Shown: piece by piece, positions 23,892-36,274 of the stretch
Layout of the letters: each line of letters starts with the position of its first letter
Numbering within the stretch: position 1 is the stretch's first letter
Notes under the pieces: generated by a model
Told to the model about the DNA's origin: nothing
Databases searched by the model: none
What the model saw: the letters and a program-made list of their open reading frames with translations, nothing else
Position numbers and translations under genes: made by a program
Source: Heterocephalus glaber
Lineage: Eukaryota; Chordata; Mammalia; Rodentia; Bathyergidae
NCBI RefSeq assembly: GCF_000247695.1
Contig: NW_004624880.1
Span: forward strand, 3,609,729 to 3,673,728
Length of the DNA stretch: 64,000 bases
Direction of reading: 5' to 3'

Positions 23892-23988
23892 CTAAAATGG
23901 GAAAGAGAGATGACATACTTGTTAGGTACAATTAATTCCCCTCATACACAAACTTCCTACTGAAAAACCAATTTAAAAATAGAGAGAA

Positions 23989-24112
23989 GCCAGGCATGGT
24001 GGTACACACCCTTCATTCCAGCACTTGGGAGGCTGCCAGCCTGGGCTACATAATGAGTTCAAGGCCAGCCTGAGCTACACACACAGTGAGACCCTGTCTT
24101 ACAAAACCAAAC
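23989..24112 (+). mobile_element. B1-type SINE
   Basis: It starts gccaggcatggtggtacac and contains cagcacttgggaggctg, aaggccagcctgagctac and gtgagaccctgtctt, then an A-rich tail. This is a classic 7SL-derived rodent B1 monomer. Confidence 0.93.
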
Positions 24113-26559
24113 AAATAGAAGGAAGCAGATTTTAAATGTAGCAACAGAAATTAGACCTAGACTAATGGAAGAAATAAATCCCATGAGAATCTGAAATGAA
24201 TAATCAAGGGAGGTAAGGGCCTATCTTTCCAGGGACAACAGAGAGCAACAGAGATCAATAGGGCCTGGAAAAGAAAGAAACTCATATGGCTGGGAGAGAA
24301 TGAGGGGCTAGATTGCCTCCTACTACCCCTTCAGAACTGAAGTCTTATGACATGAAGGTATCTTCCTACATAGGTGACAGAAGCGCCTTTAGCTACAAAA
24401 CTACCACTGGGGACGTCCAGTTCCACACAAGAAGCCAGCACCTCACTGTACATACAGATACGAAAAGTAATGCAGAGGTAGAATTTTATAGCAGAAACCT
24501 GGGCTCTGCCTGTAGTCAGTCAAGGCTGGATATCAAATTCTGTCTTTCTCTTTCTCAGGTGATCAATTTTAACCTCCCTGAGCCTGAGTTTCCCCAACAG
24601 TAAAGTAAGGGTAAGGTAATGTGACCATGCACTTGTGATCACGGTCAGAAAGACTAAATTTGGAGTCATATTCTACCACCTACACTTTGCTTAAGCTAGC
24701 CCTCTTTGCTTCCTTCATTCCCTCTATAACAGAATGCATAGATATTAACTACCTTGGTTTATGATGAAAAACAGAAAGAAAACAAGCTTGGGATCACAGC
24801 CTATTGAACAGGATATTTAAAAATAATGGGCTCGAAACAAATGCCACTTCTCTTCCTCATCATGTTTCATGCCCTTCTGGCATCACAATGAGTAGAGAAT
24901 TGGATTTTCTCCCTCTGATGAATAGAAGCTTCCTGAGCTTGTGCACAAGCCTTAGGATGCAAGAAAGGACTCTGCAGGAGAGGGATAGGAGAGGAAGTCT
25001 GTTCTCCAGAGAAGACAGCATGTGGCAGAACAGAACCCTGGGATGGAGGTGGCAGTTCAATGAAACATAGAATGGCAACACTGCTATTAGACACACCAGC
25101 AGCTCTATTTGAGGTTCTATTTCTTCTTTGTAATTGAGCTCGTAGTGGAAGGCAGGGGATGAATGCAAAATGACAAGGCTGCAGGGGATTCACGTCAAAA
25201 CCCTCGTGCCTGACATCCACCCAGCTGGAGGAGTTTGTTTAAGAAGAAGGGAAATCGATTGACAACATCCCTCCCGCACCACTTCCCTCCCCTTCCTCAG
25301 CTCTTCCCTGGCAGCTGACGGGGTGCATCTTGGAACTCCCCACACTGCAGCACCCTGTCACGTTTGTCCCTCTCCTGCTGCCTGCCTGTGGACAAGGATG
25401 CCTCACAGAGTCACAGTAAGCACACATCTTCCTTGAAAGGAAGGCCATGGGAAGGCTTGCCCATGCCCCTCAGTTTTGTTCCCAAGACATTTCTTATCTC
25501 CTCACCTGGACACATCTGTTGGGTAGGGCTGTTAGCTAAGCAAAACTGGGAGAGAGCAAAGGAGAAAGCAACTTTCGGGGTTTCAGGAAAATAGACCCAG
25601 CTGACACCGACACCAAACCAGGGGGAACCAAGCCAGCTCCATACTACACCCCTGGGCAGGAGCATAAGCCATAGGAAGCTGTGAGGTCCCAGACCTGAGG
25701 CAAGGGAAGAGGATGACCTCAGTGAGGGCAGCATGAAAATGGAAATACTTCCTTCACAACCCAGAACCAATATGAGATCCAGTTTGTCTAAACAGTAGAC
25801 ACTCAGCCTGGGGCAGAGGGGAAATAACATGCTACCCTGTGTCTTTAACTATTGGACATAGTATTGGACATCTAGTTTGTATCTCTCTGCTTCTACTATG
25901 CCTAAATATGTTTGGGCAGTTTTTCTTGCATGTGTACACTCTAAGATGCTCCTCTTTCCCCACCCTGATATGTAGTGAATTCTATTCTATTGCTTGCTTC
26001 ATGTTTTTGATAATATTTATTAATGTTTTTGAAGAGCCTTGGCTACTCCCTCACAAATAGTACACCTTCCCGTGACCCTGATAGGTGGAGATGGCTGTAT
26101 CTTCATTGGAGTCCTTTTTTGCAAAAGAAAGACATGGAGAGGCTTGTGCCTTCCAAACCTGCCAGTGAGGACACACTTTTCCCTGGATGTAAGACGCATA
26201 CACTGAAGCCAAGGAAAAATAATGATGGAAGGTCTCATACACAACCTCCTGCCAGCCAAAGGGAGCAGTGCAGAGCACTGCAGGGCCCAGACCATCTTGA
26301 CTACTTGAATTGTTTCTACAGGTGAAGGGGTGTGGGGACCCAGCCCTTGCTCCAGGATGACTGCCTACATTCACCTACCAGGGGCCAGAGGAGTATGAAG
26401 AGCTGCCCACTAACCTGTTCTTACAGTACATTTGGTAAGTGGATCTCTGGGTTAGGAAAGGAAAAGTAACATCCTCAGAAAAAGAAGCCTTGTTATTTGG
26501 CTTCATGCGTCCCTTCTTCTAGTCTTTCTCCCATTTAATTCATTCTGCCTGCAGCTTAT

Positions 26560-26960
26560 CTTTCCAATGGTAAAATTTTATGATGTACTTCAGTGGTTGC
26601 CAATTGCTCTTCCAATAAAGTCTAAAAGACTCTTGTGGATCTGGGCTCTGCCTGCTCATTCAGCTTCTCTTTGCCCCACTGTGCCCAGATTCTCAACTAT
26701 TTACACAAGTCCTGATACTCAGACCTCTGCCCTTCACACAACCTGCACCCTTGCCCAGGGCTTTCTTCCCTTCACCTCTGCTTCATGCACCCACACGCCC
26801 TTCAGTTGATTAGGGTGTACTCGTGTATCATACAGTGCTTTCCCATCACAACACTCATGGTTTGCTGTAACTGCTGGTTAACTTTTCTAACTCATCCTTC
26901 AAACTGTGAATGCCCTGATTCCATCTTGATCACTAGAACAGAGCTTGGAACAGAGAGTGC
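26560..26960. repeat. L2-like old LINE fragment
   Basis: It contains ttgctcttccaataaagtct and ctgggctctgcctgctcatt, followed by pyrimidine-rich text typical of L2 3' ends. No frame is kept. The rest of the 23892-27646 intron shows a B1 and unique sequence only. Confidence 0.5.
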
Positions 26961-27646
26961 TCAATTAACGCGTTGGGTGAACATACAAGTGGCAAAGGGT
27001 AAACCATCTCCTTTATAAGATGAGGTCAAAGTTATCAAGATTTGTAGTCATTACAGTATGTTATGCATTCAAGTAGTTTTCTTTAAATCCTGCTAAGCAA
27101 AGTCATACACTTTACTTGGACCTTAGAAACCATTCAGTACAAAGATGTCATTAACACAGGACACCTACCAAGATCCCCACATTCCAGGCCAAACTATGCA
27201 CTACTAATCCATTGTAACATCCTTGCATAAGCTTGGCAGGCAGATGGCATCACCTAACTGGAGTAGCACACGGTGACACCTGTTGGCCATCTCTGGAAAA
27301 GCTGATCATTAAATTTACAAATCAAAGAATGTCACCTGGTCATCCACTCCAAGTCACCAGTTTTCTTACAGGACCAAAATCAAAGTTAGAACTCAGATTG
27401 TCAATCAGCTCAGTGTCAGTCATGTGATGGACACTTATTCATAAATCTCTTTTGCCATGAGTAGTCAGCTTATTGATTAAATATATGCATATGCATATAT
27501 CTGAAATAATTCTATGTATCGAATATACATTTGCACGTGGGACTGTGCTTTCTCTGTTATCCAAGCCCCATCCCAGGTGGAGGAGCTGAGTAGCCTTCTG
27601 CATAAGACTTAGTATTCTGATAACTGGGCCGAGCCAGAAGACTCAC

Positions 27647-27760
27647 GGCAGTTCCTCTCATCGCTCATGTCCCCACAGTCATTGTCGAAATCGCACCACC
27701 AAATGCTGTTGATACAGTTCCCGTTGCTGCAGCGATACTGGCTGCGAAGACAGGTGTTCT
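27647..27760 (-). CDS. SORL1: SORL1 exon: LDLR class A repeat 1
   Basis: This 114-nt symmetric phase-1 exon encodes [20 protein letters not shown], then [18 protein letters not shown]. Six cysteines and the calcium-binding acidic motif D-x3-DCGDMSDE are complete. The acceptor is ccccgtttag and the donor is TGCC|GTGAG. The LDLa cluster of SorLA binds cargo, including the APP ectodomain. The intron that follows the EGF exon carries a 5S-L1 chimera about 0.2 kb upstream of this exon. Confidence 0.97.
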
Positions 27761-27980
27761 CTAAACGGGGAGGAAATGAAACCAGTATTATTCTTCCTGC
27801 TGGACCACAGGACTTTTTCTTCTGAGTTTCCATTTCCTTTCCTCGAATACCACTGTGGCTTGAATGGTAGACAAGGAAAGGGGTGCCAAGCACATGGGCA
27901 TGCAAGGAAGGAAGCATTTTCTTCCTCCTTTCCTCCTTGAATTGAAATTGTGGGAGGAAAAGCAGGTTGCAAGGTGTACT

Positions 27981-28149
27981 AAGAAGTGATAATAGATGAG
28001 ATCGGGCACGTTCAAGGTAGTATGGCCTCATGGGGAAAAAAAGAAGAATCAAGATACATTATGTACAGGTACAAATTCCCTACAATGAGTATAACCATTA
28101 TGTATATCAAAAGTGTACCAGTAAAATTAATTTTAAAAAAAGAAGTGAT
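27981..28149 (+). mobile_element. Chimeric retroposon: antisense 5S rRNA fragment joined to L1 3' UTR
   Basis: The target-site duplication aagaagtgat is at 27981-27990 and 28140-28149. Between them, 27994-28027 is the reverse complement of about nucleotides 7-40 of 5S rRNA (minus strand reads GGCCATACTACCTTGAACG, then TGCCCGATCTC, four transitions away). From about 28028 it continues as an L1 3' UTR in plus orientation, alignable with the end of the L1 at 10356-10475 (atggggaaaaa, aagatacat, gtaccag/gtaccaa), ending in A-rich tail. Two RNAs were evidently combined in one integration. Confidence 0.75.
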
Positions 28150-28259
28150 TACAATGATGAAAAAGGATAACAATGACACCAGGTGGGTCTGCTGGATGGC
28201 AAAGACAGTACAGCAGCATTACAGAATCATACAAGCAACTCCTTAATGGTCTGTATCTA

Positions 28260-28350
28260 TAAAGGATTAAAACATACATATTCCATATATATATATACAT
28301 GTATACACACATACATATATATGTCTATATACATATAATATGCATATACA
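28260..28350. repeat. AT/CA-rich simple repeat
   Basis: Interleaved (TA)n, (CA)n and catatac runs. Confidence 0.9.
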
Positions 28351-28354
28351 TAAC

Positions 28355-28690
28355 CATATCCATGGGTCTCACATCTACAGATTCAACCAACCACAGATTG
28401 AAAATATTCCAGGGTAAAAATGTATCAGCACTAAACATGTATAAACAATTTTTTTCTTGTCATTACTCCCCACACAACACAGTACATACCTATTTATATA
28501 GCATTTACACTGTATTAGGTATTATAAGTAAGCTATGATTACATGATTTAACATATATGAGAGGATTTGTATAGGCTATATGCAAATACTATACCATTTT
28601 GTATAAGCGACGTGAGCATCTGTGGAATTTGGTATCCAAAGAAATCCTAAAACCAGTCCACCTAGGAATATCTGCATAACTATACGTAGA
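28355..28690 (+). mobile_element. Tigger-like DNA transposon remnant
   Basis: It contains cacatctacagattcaacc, ctgtattaggtattataagt and atatgcaaatactataccat, typical of a nonautonomous Tigger-family element. A similar copy in the opposite orientation is at 37.8-38.2 kb. Confidence 0.6.
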
Positions 28691-28787
28691 ATATGTCCAT
28701 ATTTATTCAACTTAATACCTGGATGGGTTACTAAGACTACTAAGGGATTTTTTTCTGCCCCATTACTTCTTTTAAAAAAGTATTTAT

Positions 28788-28885
28788 ATGGTGATTTTAG
28801 CTCAGTGGCACCGTGCCTGCCTTGCAAGAGCAAGGTCAAGTTTGATCCCCGGTACCAAAAATAAAAATAAAAATAAAAAATAAAA
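28788..28885 (+). mobile_element. ID-type SINE
   Basis: It reads tggtgattttagctcagtgg, then ccgtgcctgccttgcaagag and a gtttgatccccgg B box, then an (AAAAAT)n tail. Confidence 0.88.
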
Positions 28886-29902
28886 CAACTGTTTGCACAG
28901 GAAAATTGCATTGTTTAATAAACTGGATCAAGGGCACATGATGACTGCCCTGTTGTATGGACAATCAGTGCAATTCTGATGGGGAATATGGAAGAGCTGT
29001 TTGCCCTTCAACTGGAATTTAGTGTTGACTCTATTTCTTTCCAAATAGCTTTAAGATGATTTCCAGGGCCTGAATGCCTCCAGTTTCTAAGGAAGGATGG
29101 TCCATCTCCCCCTTCCCATTGTATTTCTTAAAGAAGATGGACTATAAGGCCTCCATTGTGTGCTTGATCGAGGTGCCTTCAGAGGCTGCAGTGAAAGTGA
29201 GGTTAGGATTACAAAGCAAATAAGACCATAAGGAAATGCAGGAATTCTGGCCATCAATCCAGGCACTTGGTGGCAAAGCTTCCTTCTGGGGGTTCACCAT
29301 ACTGACAGAAAAATGAGGTTGAGGACTGAGGAAGTATTAACAGCGAGAAGTATACAGGAAAAAAAATTAAGCAATGTCTCAGAAGAAAAGATTTTAAACC
29401 CATATATTCAAATTGCAAATGAGAAGGGATTAAGGCTGTTCGGTCATGGCTTGGAAGTCAAGGCTTTCAGACCTTTATTTAACATTGGTTTGAAAGTTCA
29501 GCCCTTTTGGGCTGGGGGTGGTGGAGAGATGACTGCTGGGTGACAGTAGTTGACTCTGATACAGTCAAGCCAGATATGTTTAGAAGGCAAGTTGTCCAAC
29601 TTATAAGAAATACAAGTTGCAGAACCTAGATGTGAGGGGTGAGTGAGGACAGGAAGGCACAAAAGAAAGCAACAGTGTACCCTGACAATGGCTGTGTGAG
29701 CTGACATTAAACCCAAAGACACAACTGTGACTTTTTCAGCTTGGGCCTCTTCTGAATAAGCACCCAAATTAGGATCCTCTGGGCATCTATTGAGTTTTTT
29801 ACCTGGCACTTTTTCTAATATCACAAAGGGTTAGGGATGATGGAACCATAGAAAGTGAAAAGAAGGGAAAGACAACAGGAGGAAAAACAAAAAAGGCCTC
29901 AC

Positions 29903-30076
29903 CTTCTTTGACACAGGTATTGTTCTTCAGCTGATAGCCCTGAGGGCAGTCACACATCAGGTCCCCAGAAGGGAGGACACTGCTGGCCACTCCCTCTGGA
30001 CACCTGCAGCTTTTGCCATTGTTGGCCTTGGGCAGGCACAGAAGGTTGCACGGACTGGGTACACAGGCATTGCTTC
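29903..30076 (-). CDS. SORL1: SORL1 exon: EGF-like module
   Basis: This 174-nt exon has symmetric phase 1. It encodes [20 protein letters not shown], then [19 protein letters not shown] and [16 protein letters not shown]. The C-x3-5-C-x3-C...CRCP...CDCPQGY pattern is the EGF-like module that packs on the YWTD propeller in LDLR-family receptors. NNT is a potential sequon. The acceptor is ctctccag and the donor is GAAG|GTGAG. Length is exactly 58 codons. Confidence 0.96.
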
Positions 30077-33000
30077 CTGGAGAGGAGACAGACAGCCATG
30101 GTATTGTGGTTAAAACACACAAGAGGACTGATGAGCAGAGAAGACCACACAACAACTGTCTCATCCTATAGATAGTACTTCAAGAAGCTTAGGAAGGTGA
30201 TGTGGCCAGCCCCAAAATACCTTCCATGCTGAAACCCTTTGCTCAGATCCCTCAGCAGAACTGACCTCCACAGCCCTGCTTTCCCCAAAGACTTGCATCT
30301 CTAGCTCACTCCATGGAACTTCCCCGGAGCCAAACCAAGCAGCAGATGCTCCTCCCCCATGGAACCGGTTACTGAAGGCTAATAAAACAACCAAGGACCT
30401 GGATCTGGGAGAAGAGTTACATAGTGCTGGTGCCAAGGTAAAGCCAAACCCTGCACTGGTCAAAGTGGTGCCAAGACAAATGAATGTGCAGCTGTGGTTG
30501 GTCAGAAGAGAGTTAGGACACAGGGCACAGTTATAGAGAGGACACCATCAGGGCCCCGGATAGAAAAATGATGGCTTTGCTATTCCTACATGCAGTTCAC
30601 ACAAGACTCACCTAGAACTCCCATGTCTGGGTCCTTACTATCTTTCCTGCTTCTTTCAATAACACTTTTCATCACTTAAGCTAGCCTGAGTGGGTTTTGC
30701 TTCTTAGCACTCAAAAGCCCTTCTTTAAAAGGATATGCTGGGGCCTAGATAAAAATCCAGGTCCCACTTTTTCACTTCCTTTATGCCAAGCAGCTAAGGA
30801 AACACCATAGAACTTGTTAGCCACTATCATGCAACAAATCCACAGAACAATTGGTTAATGTTGATCTTTCCCACTATTTTCAATCTTCTCTCTGGATCAG
30901 CTTAGTGAAAAGTGTCACACAGAGTTCAAAACATCCATCACTGCACTTTTGAGAGAGCTGTGTGGGTGAACAAAAATGATGAAAGTGCTTTTCTGTCCCC
31001 CATATCTGGGGGATGGGGCAGAGGATGTGTAAGCTATTTTGTAACAAACTGGTAATTAACACAAAAACCAAAAATATAAAATATATGTGGTTTTCTTTTG
31101 CTTGGGGTCATTTAATAAACATTAAAAACGTTAGTAAAACTCAACTGTTGATTCGTTTCTTGTGCTGACTCACGGTGACACTCCTCCATCAGCTATTCTA
31201 GTACTGCAATCTGTGTTCACCCAGCCAAGACCTCAACTAAGCTATACTGACCCACAGGTTGGAAAATAGGGTTCATTAATGACAATCAGTACTGATACAG
31301 GTGACAATACCCTCAAGTGCTTCAGATATGTTGACACCTCATCAGTTTTAAGTCATGTTATGAATTGTTTTAATCCACAATCATTTAGCCACAATGTCTC
31401 TTTGATGCTAAAGAAAACAGTAAACAGCATTGCTAAACAGACAAAATATACACATCCAGTGAGAGAAATCCATGTGACGAAATATCCAAAAAGGCTCAGC
31501 AAATAACTTAATCAATCATAATGGCTTAATTACCACAGTAAACTAGTCAGTTGATCAGAAGAAGCCTTCGACTGATGTTCACTGGTAGTCTGTGGGCACA
31601 GACTGCTCCTTTGACTAAATATACATGACCCTGGCCCCAGAGGGGATATGGAATTGGCACAGAGTTTTTCACTACTGAAAAACAACTCAAAGGTTTTGGT
31701 ACATGTTCTTTGTATTCAGAGGACAACATACCACTCAGTGTTCTAAGAAAATAAGCAAGAACAGAATATGTTATTGAAACATACTCAATTACAGGATGAT
31801 ATTTTCATATGAATTACGTCTTTAAAATAATGTGCACAATAAACATTCCCACCCAACCAAGCAAGAGCTAAGAGTACAGAACCCCAAATGTGTCTCTTTC
31901 AAGAGGCTGATCCAGGCAAAGACATAAGAAATGGTAGTCTGAGCAGCAGCATCCGGGGCAAACTCCAAACAAAGCCAACCAGGTCACAAGTGCAACAGGT
32001 AGGCAGGCCAGGAGCATGTGGCTGGGGACAAAGCAACAGAACAGAAAATAGGAGTGCCATGCCAGAGAGCACTTAGAAGGGGACAGAAGGAGAATGCAGC
32101 AGACCATGGCCACAGACCTTTCAGGATCCCAACCATTCTGTGTAGGTAGGATATACAATATGAAGACCATCATCCCAATGTGGAGAATGAAAAAATGAGA
32201 ACAACTATCTTCAAAGTTGCCCCCTTAGAAGACAAACAGCCCCAGGACATCTTCACAGAGCGTATTCAAAACATTTTCCAACTTCCTCTTTGCAAAAGTT
32301 CCTCTAGAGTCAGTTTAGAGCCACAAAACTATTATCTCACTGAAGTATCTATGACCTTGGCAATTATCAAAATTAAGTCTATCTCCAAATAATTAATATT
32401 TGCCTTCATTATAAATGTGTAAAAGGCAGTAATTAATGCTGGCTCTGAAGAGCTGCAAAACTATAAAATATTTTTAAACATTGCAGCATCAATTGACCAC
32501 ATCAATAAATTTGCAAAGTAACCTTTTTAAAGGGAAAAAAACCTCTTTGTGAAAAATATATTCCAGTAACACTACTTAAAAATCAGCCAGGTATCAAGAC
32601 AAGAACGGTACCCACTTTATAACCAAATAGCCTCAATTAATAAATCTTCCAAGTGAGTATAATTTTTAGCACAAACCAGCATAAATCAAATTGTAGTACA
32701 CTGAAGTACTGTCATGTTACTAGCATGCTGCCATTTCAGTCACAGAGGGTAGACAGAGCACAGCCTGATGATTTCACTGAAGTTCACTGAGGTCAAGTAG
32801 TCCACAGCTGGAATTCTTATCACTTACTAGGTGTATGACCTGGACAAGTTACTGAACCTGATTTTTATTATCTCATCTATAAAATGGGAATATTCATAGT
32901 ACACATTAATTTTGGAATGACTAAGGAGATTCCCCAAGCTCAAAAGCACACTAGGGTGGTAGGTATGACAGAACAACTTGTTAATAAATATATTTATCAT

Positions 33001-35196
33001 TGTTTTACACATGACTAATAAAAGGTCCTGTATGTATTTGAAGCAGATAACAAAAAGAATACAGATGGACTGGCATCAGGGGTTACTAATATGTATCAAG
33101 AACTTGTAATACCCTTTTGGTGTGCTAACAAGGCAGGCAGGTTAAAGGAAACAAGCTGAAGGCCAAGAGGCAGGCAGTGTACATAGGCTGCGCTGGCAGC
33201 CAGATGCCACTGCAAAAGCTTTGACTTAACTCAAACTGGCCTGAGAGATTATCTGCTTGTTTCTCTATCCCGGTCCACCTGGAAGTGTCTTGTTCACAGC
33301 CAATGGACAGCAAGAGAATCTCAACACAGAGACAGGAGCAGAGAGTCAGTAACTGGCCCTGGGCCAAAGGGAAAGTCACAACTGGTCTTGTTCAGCCAGA
33401 GGCTGTGATTCACCGAACACCACACGTCATTGTTTCAAGCCAGGCTTTCCTCAATTCAGACCCTACCCTGACCCCTAGAATTACTCTGGCTGATTTAAAT
33501 GAAGGTGACTCTTTGAGACCTAAAAGGGAAATACACTGAGAATCACAGCCCTGTATGCCCTATACTAGGAGACCACAAATGTTCACCTGTGCTGGAGCTG
33601 TTGGGGTGAAACGTGAACCAAAACGAGAGTGGGGAGCCCAGGGACCACCAGACTCACCTGAACATGGCATTGCAGATGCTGCTGTGCGTACATCCAACAT
33701 GTGCTTGCACACTTGTAAAATGGAGTCCAGCTCCTCTGTACTAGGTGGCAAATTATAGAAATGCTGACAACTCACTCCAAAAGGCAGTGGGAAGAGTAGG
33801 GCCTCCATCAAATAAAGGCTCAGGGATTTCAGCTACTGGTGCTGAGAAGCAAGATTCCTCCATCCCTTCCTGTTTAAAACATGTATCTCCTCTCCAAAGG
33901 ATGTGACTTCTCTGAGACTATAACCAAAGCTCAGCCCCTATACTAGTGAGAACTTTTGAGAAAGCTAATTAATATCTAAGATTTCTTTCCCTAACCTGCA
34001 AACCATGAATCATAATACCAGTCTGTCCCCTGACAGGTTGTGGGGAAGACAACAGTAAGACAGATCTACTTTTGGTACCGGGGATCAAACCTGGGTCCTT
34101 GTACTTGCACAGCAGGCAGTGAAGCCACTGCACCAAAGCCCCAGCCCTAGACAGATCTACTTTTGTAGGACACTGTAGTCCTCCAGGGGAGTTCTCATCC
34201 TATCTTCCTTGGTCCCAAAGGGATAACGATATCTATAACTGTATTATTTTCATTGTCAATTTTCTTTTAGTACAGAGTAAGCCAAGAACCAGCAAAACAG
34301 CATCAACATTCTAGTTCAAAACAAGAAACCTAGAGGTTGTCAATAAAGAGAGTCAGTAAACCCAGGATGCTATTTAATCCTGTAGAGATAAGGAGGGTAA
34401 TTCTTAAAGGGACTAGTTTTCTTGGGAGTGCCCTGGTCTTTCTCCTACAGAATTACCAGCATTGTTGGAGATATGCAAGAGTAAAGGCAGCCAAGGAAGG
34501 AAGGCTTCCTACTGAGTAGTCCCAACTTCCAGGATCAAACCCTCTAGCAGTGCTTGAGCCTCATCCACCCAACAGATCTTAAAATGCCAACCATATACAC
34601 CCAGGCAGCCCTTCTCCTCTCTTTTCATCCTTTCTTCCTTCAACAAATACAAACTGAGCACCTATAAAAGGCCAGGGACTAGTAAAACTGTTGAGAAACA
34701 AACAAGGCATAGTCTTTTCCTTTATGAGGTTTAGAGGTTCAGGGCAGGAAACATGAATGAAAATAGTGTACAACTACACACAGCCATCACAACAGAGGTG
34801 GGTATGTTCAGTGGGCACACGACTGTGTGAGCACCCAGCCCAGAGCACAGCATGGCTCCCTGTAAGTGTGCCAAGCGGGGATTAGGCACATGCTGGGCTT
34901 CTCCCAGCTGCAACCAAAGTCACACCACCAATCAGTGAAGGGCCAAGGGCAGAAGGAGGCTGTAATTACCCACCAAGCACCAACACTCTCAGCAAGCAAA
35001 AACATGCTGTCTTCCAGCTGTTTGTGTATCATTAGAAAAGAAATTAAGATATCATTAGGAAGAAATTAAATAATGTGCATGTTGTCGTGACAACAAAGAC
35101 GCAGGCTGCCAGATCCTGCTCTGAGTAGAGATTGCCCACACGCAGCCCCTTCTTGAGATCAACTCTGGGGAGATAAAGGAGGAGACTCTGTCTTAC
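30077..35196 (-). other. SORL1: SORL1 intron between last YWTD exon and EGF exon
   Basis: This 5.1-kb intron contains a MIR-like segment near 32825-32905 (gacctggacaagttactgaa) and an ID SINE at 34058-34164. The rest is AT-rich sequence with no recognised gene, RNA or long frame of substance. Confidence 0.85.
34058..34164 (-). mobile_element. ID-type SINE with 16-nt target-site duplication
   Basis: On the plus strand it reads ggtaccggggatcaaacctg, later gcacagcaggcagtgaagcc. The repeat agacagatctactttt is at 34058-34073 and 34149-34164. Both duplication copies are identical, so the insertion is fairly young. Confidence 0.92.
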
Positions 35197-35335
35197 CAGT
35201 GTTTTTCCCCTTGTAGAATATCTTCATGTCCATCAGCCCTGTGAGCTGGCTGGCCAGAATCTCCATCTGGGACCCGCTGTATTTGGAAGCTCGGAATATG
35301 CTGAGCTGTGACCAATCATCCCAGTAGATTTCATT
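35197..35335 (-). CDS. SORL1: SORL1 exon: YWTD propeller, last blade
   Basis: This 139-nt exon (phase 0 to phase 1) encodes [20 protein letters not shown], then [21 protein letters not shown] is the last YWTD-type motif and closes the propeller before the EGF module. The acceptor is ttctttttag and the donor is ACTG|GTAAG. From this donor onwards every exon boundary in the window is phase 1. Confidence 0.95.
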
Positions 35336-35856
35336 CTAAAAAGAAAACTTTTGCCTATTAGGCCAGATCTTCTGTGCTTTGTTCTGGGCCCTTTGTAAAG
35401 ACAAGAGCTCCCTCATACTAGAGATAACAAATATTTATTGGCTGAATACTGGGTTAAGATTTCACTTAAATGAAAGACTCAGTGGTTTCATCCAAACCTC
35501 ATGAACTATCCACACAGAAGGAACTGCCCCCAAAAAACTATCTGGTGAGCACTGGACCTTGACTACAGCAACACTCCTCAGTTTGAAATCTGCTTCCCAA
35601 TGTGGGTCAGAGGTCTTTGGAATACAAACAGACCTGAAAGACATCAGAGGGAATAGGCTGCTCCTCTTCAGTTAATGGGGAATGAAGCAAGGAAACCTTA
35701 CAAAAGGTGAAGACACAGAACCAAAATGAAACTACCAGCACTGAAGGGCAAATCCAGAACACTCATGAAAAATAACCTCAGCTGTTAATTTTTTGAAATG
35801 TTAATGATCTGAAAGGCAGGACCCCTGACACCTTTGTCTGGCATCCCTCCTTAAGG

Positions 35857-35897
35857 GCTTAAACAATTCAGATTTAAGAGCTTAAACAATTCAAATT
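35857..35897. repeat. Short tandem duplication, 23-nt period
   Basis: gcttaaacaattcagattt is followed 23 nt later by gcttaaacaattcaaatt. Confidence 0.9.
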
Positions 35898-36027
35898 CAG
35901 AAAAGAACCAATTTCCCACAAGTCTGACAGTATCTCTGCAAAAACCCAAAAGGTCCTGGCTCTGGACCTCAGGAGGCTCTGGACCTTCTCTGCAGAATGC
36001 CCACTGGTGGGACAAATAAAGATTCAC

Positions 36028-36274
36028 CTTAAAGACAGCAATGGCATAGGGATGCGGGAGGTTGTCCAGGATAACCGAGCGCTGCTGGCCACTGAAGGTG
36101 ATGCGCTCGATGCAGTCCAGGTAGGCATCCGTCCAGTAGATCCACTGGTCATCCACTGAGATGCCATTGGGCCACTTCACATCCTCTGACACAAGACGAT
36201 GGGCAGAAGAACCATCCATATTGCTCCGATAAATTCCTGGCTTCAAGTCTCCCCAGTCAGTCCAGAACATCACT
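36028..36274 (-). CDS. SORL1: SORL1 exon: YWTD propeller, two blades
   Basis: This 247-nt exon is the longest coding exon in the window (phase 2 to phase 0). It encodes [20 protein letters not shown], then [18 protein letters not shown] and ends [11 protein letters not shown]. It has two YWTD-type motifs, MFWTD and IYWTD, each followed by the usual I-x-R/R-I strand. WPNGISVD is the conserved loop of LDLR class B repeats. The acceptor is ttttgaccag and the donor is AAG|GTGAATC. Confidence 0.96.

Noticed and set aside
26341..26445. Exon-like plus-strand segment followed by ggtaagtgg near 26434
   Set aside because: There is a donor-like motif, but no convincing acceptor, no recognised protein, and stops in the first frame.
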